64,000 bases of DNA from Blautia argi (GTDB lineage: Bacteria > Bacillota > Clostridia > Lachnospirales > Lachnospiraceae). Below the pieces are notes generated by a model that saw nothing but the letters and a program-made list of their open reading frames with translations, made no database searches and had not been told where the DNA came from. Positions 1 through 5,500 of the stretch are shown here, piece by piece. A program made the translations under genes and the position numbers. Within the stretch, counting starts at the first letter, position 1. Each line of letters begins with the position of its first letter. The stretch covers positions 1,185,501 through 1,249,500 of the forward strand of contig NZ_CP030280.1 of the NCBI RefSeq assembly GCF_003287895.1. Reading direction: 5' to 3'.

Positions 1-486
1 AATTTTCTTAAAGGTGTCAAAATCATCATGAAAGGAAAATCCCAGAAAACGGATTTTTCCCTGTTGTTTCATTTCCTCCAGAAACGGAATTACGTTCAAA
101 TCTAATACCTGTTGCCATTTTTCCTTGTCCAGACAATGAATCAGATAAAAATCTACATAGTCTGTCTGCAAACGTTCTAACTGGCTGTCAAAGATTTTTT
201 TTACATCTTCCGGGGTTTTGATATCCCACATGGGAAGCTTAGTAGCCAGATAAAAGGAATTCCGGGGATATTTTTTCAGTGTGCGTCCAAGAAAGGGTTC
301 GCTTTCTCCGTTGTGGTAGGGATAAGCAGTGTCTATGTAATTAACCCCGGCTTTGATAGCAGTATCCAGAAGCTTTGCGGCCTCTGCTTCGTCAATAGTT
401 CCGTCGGGATTTTGGGGAAAACGCATACAGCCAAAGCCCAGAAGAGAAGGGGAAACCCTCAGTTTTTCAAATGCACGATATTCCAT
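1..486 (-). CDS. Aldo/keto reductase, N-terminal part (runs off the window)
   Basis: This is the first 162 codons of an NADPH-type aldo/keto reductase; the 3' end lies before the window. The start is the ATG at 484-486, preceded on the minus strand by a strong AGGAGG. Visible family features are an N-terminal strand followed by GFGCMRFP, the block DTAYPYHNGESE carrying the catalytic Asp and Tyr, ATKLP with the catalytic Lys, and LIHCLD at the position of the active-site His. The barrel reads without a break up to the window edge. The subfamily with a C-terminal 4Fe-4S domain is common in these bacteria, but that end cannot be seen. The substrate cannot be inferred. Confidence 0.9.
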   Translation of the reverse strand, partial: MEYRAFEKLRVSPSLLGFGCMRFPQNPDGTIDEAEAAKLLDTAIKAGVNYIDTAYPYHNGESEPFLGRTLKKYPRNSFYLATKLPMWDIKTPEDVKKIFDSQLERLQTDYVDFYLIHCLDKEKWQQVLDLNVIPFLEEMKQQGKIRFLGFSFHDDFDTFKKI

Positions 487-581
487 TTGTTACCTCCTAT
501 GTTATGTTAAAGTGTTATCTTTATTTTATCATTGTATGAGAAAAAAGGACAGATAGAAAAGATATTTTTTGAAGAATGTTA

Positions 582-623
582 TTGACATATGCTGATAACA
601 AAGGTATAATAAACATATGCCAA
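582..623 (+). promoter_or_regulatory. Consensus SigA promoter inside an inverted repeat
   Basis: TTGACA (582-587) and TATAAT (605-610) are both perfect consensus hexamers with 17-nt spacing. They sit between two imperfect inverted half-sites, TTGACATATG (582-591) and CATATGCCAA (614-623), so one arm includes the -35 box and the other lies at the transcription start. A repressor bound here would block RNA polymerase. The gene it drives (646) encodes a DUF134 helix-turn-helix protein, so autoregulation is possible; that is inference. Confidence 0.75.
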
Positions 624-645
624 TAAAGGCAGGGAAGGAAAAGCA

Positions 646-1380
646 ATGCCAAGACCAAACAAACCAAAATGTGTACAGAAACTGCCGATTTGTCAGACCT
701 ATTATCCGGCTGGAAAAGAAAACTCCTGTCATGAGATTGTCTTGTCAGTTGAGGAATACGAAACTCTACGGCTTTTGGATTATCAGGGAATGACTCAGGC
801 ACAATGTGCCAGACAAATGGGAATTGCAAGGGCAACGGTGCAGAGCCTTTATACAGAAGCAAGGAAGAAAACAGCCAGATTTCTTGTGGAGGGTGCAGGG
901 CTTTGTATTCGGGGCGGAAATTTTTGTATTGAAGAGCCAAAAGAAAAGAACGGTAGTGAGAAAGGAGTTTTTAAAATGAAAATAGCAGTGACTTATGAAA
1001 ATGGAGAAGTATTCCAGCATTTCGGACATACAGAACAGTTTAAGGTATATACAGCAGAGGACGGAAAAATTCTTTCTTCTGAAATTGTAGACACTAATGG
1101 CAGCGGACATGGCGCATTGGCAGGATTTTTAAAAAACCTGGGTGTTGAAGTTTTAATCTGCGGCGGAATCGGCGGCGGAGCTAGAAACGCACTGGCAGAG
1201 GCTGGAATCCGTCTTTTCCCGGGAGCATGTGGAAATGCAGATGCACAGGCAGAAGCCTTTCTGGCAGGAAGTCTGAATTATAATCCGGATACTATGTGTA
1301 ATCATCACCACCATGAGGGAGAGGGTTGTCACGGACACGGTGAGGAAGGTCATACCTGTGGCGGACACTGCGGAAAATAA
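646..1380 (+). CDS. DUF134 HTH protein fused to a NifX/NifB-type cofactor-binding domain, His/Cys-rich tail
   Basis: The first ~95 residues match the DUF134 family: MPRP start, Cys-containing segment, then a sigma-70 region-4-like helix-turn-helix (VEEYETLRLLDYQGMTQAQC and the following ARATVQSLYTEARKK). Residues from about 107 (MKIAVTYENGEVFQHFGHT) form a dinitrogenase iron-molybdenum cofactor domain of the NifX/NifB C-terminal type. The last ~27 residues are rich in His and Cys (CNHHHHEGEGCHGHG, then GHTCGGHCGK), which suggests metal binding. It stands alone behind a consensus promoter, facing the cotJ operon across a long hairpin. The family is common in anaerobes that do not fix nitrogen, so a nitrogenase role should not be assumed; metal-responsive regulation or Fe-S/metal handling is plausible. 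Confidence 0.88.
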   Translation: MPRPNKPKCVQKLPICQTYYPAGKENSCHEIVLSVEEYETLRLLDYQGMTQAQCARQMGIARATVQSLYTEARKKTARFLVEGAGLCIRGGNFCIEEPKEKNGSEKGVFKMKIAVTYENGEVFQHFGHTEQFKVYTAEDGKILSSEIVDTNGSGHGALAGFLKNLGVEVLICGGIGGGARNALAEAGIRLFPGACGNADAQAEAFLAGSLNYNPDTMCNHHHHEGEGCHGHGEEGHTCGGHCGK

Positions 1381-1422
1381 ACAGGTGTAAGAGTGTTAAA
1401 TAAAGAAGAAACAGAGAAAAAG

Positions 1423-1513
1423 GGACTCTGCTTGTAAATAGGAGTCAGGAGCTGTAGCAATTTTCTTTGGAAAAGGCTATAGTTCCTGACTGACTGTTTA
1501 CAAAGCAGAGTCC
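1423..1513. terminator. Long imperfect hairpin between convergent genes, probably bidirectional terminator
   Basis: The outer arms GGACTCTGCTTGTAAA (1423-1438) and TTTACAAAGCAGAGTCC (1497-1513) pair with one bulge. The inner arms AGTCAGGAGCTGTAGC (1443-1458) and GCTATAGTTCCTGACT (1476-1491) pair with a few G-U pairs. The whole folds into a single ~91-nt stem-loop lying between the convergent DUF134-NifX and cotJC genes, with A-rich sequence on the left and T-rich sequence on the right. It is much longer than a normal intrinsic terminator. Confidence 0.65.
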
Positions 1514-1563
1514 TTACTTTTGGCATTTACTATATTTTTTCAGTAACTTTTGTATTTCACGTC

Positions 1564-2205
1564 TTATCGATTGCAGCCGCAGTCATGTTCCCCACAGGAG
1601 GCTTTACAGGGCATATCAAATGCCGGGTTAAAGGCATAGAAGTTTTTGGAATCCAGGTCTTCCTGTACATGCCTTAAAACTTCACCGAAACGCTGGAAAT
1701 GGACGATTTCTCTGGCGCGGAGGAAGCGAATTGGAGCAATAACGTCTGGGTCATCAATCAGACGAAGAATATTGTCATAGGTTGCGCGAGCTTTTTGCTC
1801 TGCGGCCAAATCTTCAAATAAATCTGTAATTGGGTCACCTTTTGACTGGAATTCACAGGCATTAAAAGGAATTCCGCCTGCTGCCTGAGGCCAGATGCCG
1901 ACTGCGTGGTCTACATAATAAGGGGCAAAACCAGCCTTTTCGATTTCTTCCATGGAGAGATTGCGGGTGAGCTGGTGTACAATGGTGGCTACCATTTCAA
2001 GGTGGGCTAATTCTTCGGTGCCGATGTCTGTTAAAGTTCCCATAGCAACACGATTTGTCATGGCAAAGCGCTGGGACAGATACCGCATGGAAGCGCTCAT
2101 TTCGCCGTCAGGACCCCCATACTGGCTGATAATTACCTTCGCAGTTCTGGCGTCCGGTTTTTTGATATTTACAGGAAACTGCAGTCGCTTTTCATAATTC
2201 CACAT
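1564..2205 (-). CDS. cotJC: Spore coat protein CotJC, manganese-catalase family
   Basis: This 213-aa protein belongs to the Mn-catalase-like ferritin fold used in the spore coat. Metal-ligand type Glu/His segments are visible: GEMSASMRYLSQRFAM, GTEELAHLEMV, AEQKARATYDNIL and REIVHFQRFGEVL. The C-terminus carries a Cys cluster (CKASCGEHDCGCNR) beyond the usual fold. It is the last gene of cotJABC, 3 nt after cotJB. CotJ proteins are made in the mother cell and deposited on the spore, so SigE control is expected. Whether it has catalase activity cannot be read from the sequence. Confidence 0.95.
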   Translation of the reverse strand: MWNYEKRLQFPVNIKKPDARTAKVIISQYGGPDGEMSASMRYLSQRFAMTNRVAMGTLTDIGTEELAHLEMVATIVHQLTRNLSMEEIEKAGFAPYYVDHAVGIWPQAAGGIPFNACEFQSKGDPITDLFEDLAAEQKARATYDNILRLIDDPDVIAPIRFLRAREIVHFQRFGEVLRHVQEDLDSKNFYAFNPAFDMPCKASCGEHDCGCNR

Positions 2206-2208
2206 CTT

Positions 2209-2481
2209 TTAACACACTCCTTCCCAAGGCCATGGCTGCATCACCCAGTCCCAGCACTGTCTGCAGTTCTCTTTGTCACTGTCCAGAGTGAGGGGACCGA
2301 AACGGGTGGCATATTCCTTTAACAGTTCTTTTCGGCTTTCCATATGCTCACTGAAATAGGCCAGGGCAGCTTCGTCGTTCGGGTGAGTATCTAGATAAAG
2401 TGTAATGTCATTGATTGCAAAGCTTATCTGATTAATCGTAGATAAAAGTTCTGCCTGAGAACAGGAACGGAGATTTTTCAT
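2209..2481 (-). CDS. cotJB: Spore coat protein CotJB
   Basis: A 90-aa small coat protein recognised by CotJB features: an N-terminal helix (LLSTINQISFAINDITLYLD), a DTHPNDEAAL motif, and the Trp-rich end CRQCWDWVMQPWPWEGVC. A start 8 codons upstream is open, but the ATG at 2479-2481 is preferred because AGAGGGGTG sits at correct spacing before it and it overlaps the cotJA stop in an ATGA, implying translational coupling. It is the middle gene of cotJABC. Confidence 0.93.
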   Translation of the reverse strand: MKNLRSCSQAELLSTINQISFAINDITLYLDTHPNDEAALAYFSEHMESRKELLKEYATRFGPLTLDSDKENCRQCWDWVMQPWPWEGVC

Positions 2482-2759
2482 CGTCTTACACCCCTCTTTC
2501 CGCAAAACGGTTTGCAGAGTTCCGGAAAAACAGTTCCAACCTGCAGTGCTTTATGCAGTTCAAAGGTAGTATGAAACTGCTGGAAAGGAACATAGGCCAT
2601 AGTGAGAGGGAGATGGTCTGCATGGGTATAAACACCAGTATTTTCCACTTTGTCGGAACAGCCGCAGTCATTGGAAACAGGGGGTGTTTTGCGAACCGCT
2701 TCTCTGGGCATAACCCGGCAGGAACGGCAGGCATTATAATTCATTCGATAATTTTCCAT
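2478..2759 (-). CDS. cotJA: Spore coat-associated protein CotJA
   Basis: A 93-aa protein, first gene of cotJABC. The conserved part is LPLTMAYVPFQQF followed by a region ending VGTVFPELCKPFCG, typical of CotJA. The N-terminal ~40 residues are richer in Cys than usual for the family (CRSCRVM and CGCSD). GAAAGG precedes the start. Its stop overlaps cotJB by four bases. It is thought to help assemble CotJC into the coat. Confidence 0.9.
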   Translation of the reverse strand: MENYRMNYNACRSCRVMPREAVRKTPPVSNDCGCSDKVENTGVYTHADHLPLTMAYVPFQQFHTTFELHKALQVGTVFPELCKPFCGKRGVRR

Positions 2760-3127
2760 GATGAAAACCTTTCTATAAATAATTCTTTTCTATATCTCCA
2801 GAACCATAAAAGAGGTTCTGTTACAGTTTTATTTTATGGGGATTTTTTAAAAGCGTTCCCATTACAGTACTTTCATAGAGAAAGGGACAACGGCATTTCA
2901 GATATTCTGTTGTTTTTACGCTGTCGTACCGTTTGCTACAACTATGCAGGAAGAATAGAAGGAGCGAAGTATTTCATCTGCAAAAGATTAAAAAAAACAT
3001 GAAAATCCTCTTGACTTTTGTCATAAAATAAAGTATATTACAAATATAAATTAAATAAACGTTTAATTGTTAAAGAAAAATTGAAGCGAAATCTCAATAT
3101 GATTTACGCAAGAAAGGAGTATTTGTT
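2760..3127. other. Intergenic region between divergent cotJ and HMA-protein genes
   Basis: This 368-bp stretch has no convincing gene; the plus-strand open frame across it mostly overlaps cotJA and has no coding character. It must hold the cotJ promoter on the minus strand; no SigE -35/-10 pair was convincing, though a CATA-type -10 candidate lies near 2831-2838. An inverted repeat AGAACC (2800-2805) / GGTTCT (2814-2819) lies in the cotJ leader. The right end carries the promoter for the HMA gene, listed separately. Confidence 0.5.
3011..3064 (+). promoter_or_regulatory. Promoter of the HMA-protein gene with AT-rich palindrome
   Basis: TTGACT (3011-3016) and TATATT (3034-3039) with 17-nt spacing form a good SigA promoter. 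Just downstream, AAACGTTT (3057-3064) is a perfect 8-bp palindrome in an AT-rich context, a possible site for a metal-sensing repressor. The operator role is inference. Confidence 0.6.
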
Positions 3128-3346
3128 ATGAAGAAAACTTACAAAATTGAGGTAGATTGTGCCAACTGTGCAAATTTAATGGAGGAAGCAGCAAAGAAAA
3201 CAGATGGTGTTGCAAATGCTACTGTAAACTTTATGGCTTTAAAAATGATTGTAGAATTTGAAGAAGGCAGAGAACCCAAGGCAGTTATGAAAGAAGTGCT
3301 GAAAGCCTGCAGAAAAGTAGAGCCTGACTGCGAAATTGAAATTTAA
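3128..3346 (+). CDS. Stand-alone HMA-domain metallochaperone-like protein
   Basis: A 72-aa protein consisting of one heavy-metal-associated (HMA) ferredoxin-like domain. The metal site is DCANCAN, giving Cys11-Ala-Asn-Cys14, rather than the GMTCxxC of copper chaperones; this DCANC-type motif is typical of the N-terminal domain of Zn/Cd/Pb P1B ATPases. The start follows AAAGGAG at proper spacing. The ATPase that follows (3582) lacks such an N-terminal domain, so this protein probably serves it in trans. A hairpin terminator separates the two genes, so stoichiometry may differ. Confidence 0.9.
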   Translation: MKKTYKIEVDCANCANLMEEAAKKTDGVANATVNFMALKMIVEFEEGREPKAVMKEVLKACRKVEPDCEIEI

Positions 3347-3383
3347 GGGTATGTAGAAAAGTTTTTATTTCCTGTATGAGCAG

Positions 3384-3420
3384 GGGCTGCTGCATGAAGA
3401 TTCATACGGCAGCCCTTTAA
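3384..3420 (+). terminator. Hairpin terminator after the HMA gene
   Basis: GGGCTGCTGCATGAA (3384-3398) pairs with TTCATACGGCAGCCC (3401-3415) with two mismatches and is followed by TTTAAAAT. Related hairpins starting GGCTG occur at 12374 and 21625. It may only partly block transcription into the ATPase gene. Confidence 0.7.
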
Positions 3421-3443
3421 AATAAAAAAATATAAGAAATCAG

Positions 3444-3473
3444 TATACAGAAAAAGAGGAAATGAGGTATAAT
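3444..3473 (+). promoter_or_regulatory. Likely promoter of the metal ATPase-feo unit
   Basis: A perfect -10 TATAAT lies at 3468-3473 with a weak -35 (TATACA, 3444-3449) 18 nt upstream. If used, transcription starts after 3473, which excludes the upstream in-frame ATG at 3462 and supports the ATPase start at 3582. Confidence 0.5.
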
Positions 3474-3581
3474 GCATTTTGTGAAGTAGATAATACTGGA
3501 AAGCTTCGGCTTGAAAACAAAATGCCTGACAGCACTCCTCTTCTGGATACAATAAAAAAAGAGGAAGGGAGAACTGGATTT

Positions 3582-5468
3582 ATGAATAAGAAGCAGAAGA
3601 AAATGCTGATTCGGATTTTGATTACAACAGTTATGGTGATTGCTCTGCAGTTTATAACTGTACAGGGATTGCCAAGACTGATTTTTTATCTGGCAGCATA
3701 TCTGATTGTGGGATATGATATCTTGAGAAAAGCGGGAAAGGGAATTTTAAACCGTCGGGTTTTTGACGAAAATTTCTTGATGGCAGTTGCCACAGTAGGT
3801 GCTTTTGCCTTGGCCATTTATTCCCGAAGCGGAGATTACAATGAGGCCATTGCTGTTATGCTGTTTTATCAGATTGGAGAATTATTTCAAAGTTATGCAG
3901 TGGGCAGAAGCCGAAGGAACATCAGTGCTTTAATGGATATCCGCCCTGACTATGCAAATGTGGAAAGGGATGGAAAGCTGGAAAAAGCAGATCCGGACGA
4001 GGTGGAAACAGGCAGTGTGATTGTTGTGCAGCCAGGGGAAAAGGTTCCCCTTGACGGCGTGGTTCTTGACGGCGCCTCCAGTTTAAACACCAGCGCTCTT
4101 ACAGGAGAAAGTCTGCCAAGAGATGTAAAGGCAGGAGATGAGATTATCAGTGGCTGTATCAATATGACAGGTGTGCTGCGAATCAAAACCACAAAGGAAT
4201 TCGGGGAATCCACGGTTTCTAAAATTTTAGAACTGGTGGAAAATTCCAGTTCCCGGAAATCCAAATCCGAGAACTTTATTTCAAAATTTGCGAGAGTTTA
4301 TACACCAGCGGTATGCTACGGCGCTTTGGCGCTGGCAGTGTTTCCCCCTCTGGTACAGATGTTGTTTCTGGGGCAGAGCGGTGCATGGAGTGTTTGGATT
4401 TATCGTGCGCTGACCTTTCTGGTTATCAGTTGTCCCTGTGCGCTGGTTATTAGTATTCCGCTCAGCTTTTTCGCCGGTATTGGCGGAGCAAGCAAGGCAG
4501 GGGTGCTGATTAAAGGCTCCAACTATATGGAAACCTTATCCCAGGCAAAATTTGTGGTCTTTGATAAGACAGGAACCCTGACTCAGGGAGTTTTTGAGGT
4601 CAGCGGTATTCATCACAATGAAATAGAAGAAGAAAAGCTTTTGGAATATGCGGCATTGGCAGAATGTGCTTCTTCTCACCCCATCAGCAAAAGTCTGCAG
4701 AGGGCATACGGAAAAGAAATTGACCGAAGCCGTGTGACGGATATTCAGGAAATCAGCGGACATGGAATTCTGGCAAAAGTAGACGGCAAAGAGGTGGCAG
4801 CAGGAAACAGCAAGCTGATGAAACGTCTGGGTATCACATATCAGGACTGCCATAAGGTGGGAACCATTATTCATATGTCTGTGGACAATAAATACGCCGG
4901 ACATATTGTGATTTCCGATATCATTAAGCCAAATGCAGAAAAAGCAATCAGGGAGCTGAAAAAGGCAGGGGTTTCCAAAACAATTATGCTTACCGGGGAT
5001 TCCAAAGCCGTAGCAGAGCAGGTTGCTAAAGATCTGGGCATAGACCAGGTGTACAGTGAGCTTTTGCCGGGTGATAAGGTGGAAAAAGTGGAGGCCCTGC
5101 TGGAAGAAAAAGCTGAGAAGGAAAAGCTGGCATTTGTGGGAGATGGTATCAATGATGCGCCAGTACTTACCAGAGCAGACATTGGAATTGCCATGGGCGC
5201 TATGGGCTCTGACGCAGCTATTGAAGCAGCAGATGTAGTGCTTATGGACGATGATCCCTTAAAAATTTCCAAGGCAATTAAAATCTCCAGAAAATGTCTG
5301 GGAATTGTATACCAGAACATTGTCTTTGCATTGGCAATTAAGTTTGCCTGTCTGGGACTGGGTGCGCTGGGTATCGCGAATATGTGGTTTGCTATTTTTG
5401 CAGATGTAGGCGTTATGGTGCTTGCTGTATTAAATGCAATTCGCGCATTGAGAGTACAGAAGCTTTAA
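3582..5468 (+). CDS. P1B-type heavy-metal translocating ATPase (Zn/Cd/Pb class), no N-terminal HMA domain
   Basis: A 628-aa ATP-driven metal pump of the cytoplasmic membrane. The transmembrane metal site SCPCALVIS is at about residues 283-291; the phosphorylation motif DKTGTLT begins at Asp328; the HP motif SSHPIS and the hinge GDGINDAP (Asp521) follow. The CPC motif and LSFFAGIGGASKAGVLIKG resemble ZntA/CadA-type exporters. The usual N-terminal HMA domain is absent and probably supplied by the separate protein at 3128. The start at 3582 follows GGAAGGGAG at good spacing; an open frame extends 40 codons further but begins upstream of the -10 box. feoAB follows after 32 nt, apparently in the same operon, so a role in iron export is possible as well as Zn/Cd. 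Confidence 0.93.
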   Translation: MNKKQKKMLIRILITTVMVIALQFITVQGLPRLIFYLAAYLIVGYDILRKAGKGILNRRVFDENFLMAVATVGAFALAIYSRSGDYNEAIAVMLFYQIGELFQSYAVGRSRRNISALMDIRPDYANVERDGKLEKADPDEVETGSVIVVQPGEKVPLDGVVLDGASSLNTSALTGESLPRDVKAGDEIISGCINMTGVLRIKTTKEFGESTVSKILELVENSSSRKSKSENFISKFARVYTPAVCYGALALAVFPPLVQMLFLGQSGAWSVWIYRALTFLVISCPCALVISIPLSFFAGIGGASKAGVLIKGSNYMETLSQAKFVVFDKTGTLTQGVFEVSGIHHNEIEEEKLLEYAALAECASSHPISKSLQRAYGKEIDRSRVTDIQEISGHGILAKVDGKEVAAGNSKLMKRLGITYQDCHKVGTIIHMSVDNKYAGHIVISDIIKPNAEKAIRELKKAGVSKTIMLTGDSKAVAEQVAKDLGIDQVYSELLPGDKVEKVEALLEEKAEKEKLAFVGDGINDAPVLTRADIGIAMGAMGSDAAIEAADVVLMDDDPLKISKAIKISRKCLGIVYQNIVFALAIKFACLGLGALGIANMWFAIFADVGVMVLAVLNAIRALRVQKL

Positions 5469-5500
5469 GTACAAGAGTAAGTACAAATGAAGGAGATACA

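Noticed and set aside
521..940. 139-aa minus-strand open frame opposite the DUF134 gene
   Set aside because: It overlaps the promoter and the well-supported gene, and its translation has no domain-like composition.
1423..1513. CRISPR repeat or tRNA
   Set aside because: It is a single long hairpin with no repeats at regular spacing and no cloverleaf.
2553..3002. 149-aa plus-strand open frame overlapping cotJA
   Set aside because: It runs antisense to cotJA and into the intergenic region, has no ribosome binding site and no recognisable family.
5384..5500. Longer N-terminus for FeoA-FeoB overlapping the ATPase gene
   Set aside because: The extra 39 residues are Cys/Arg-rich shadow sequence; ATG 5501 has AAGGAG at good spacing and starts the FeoA domain.
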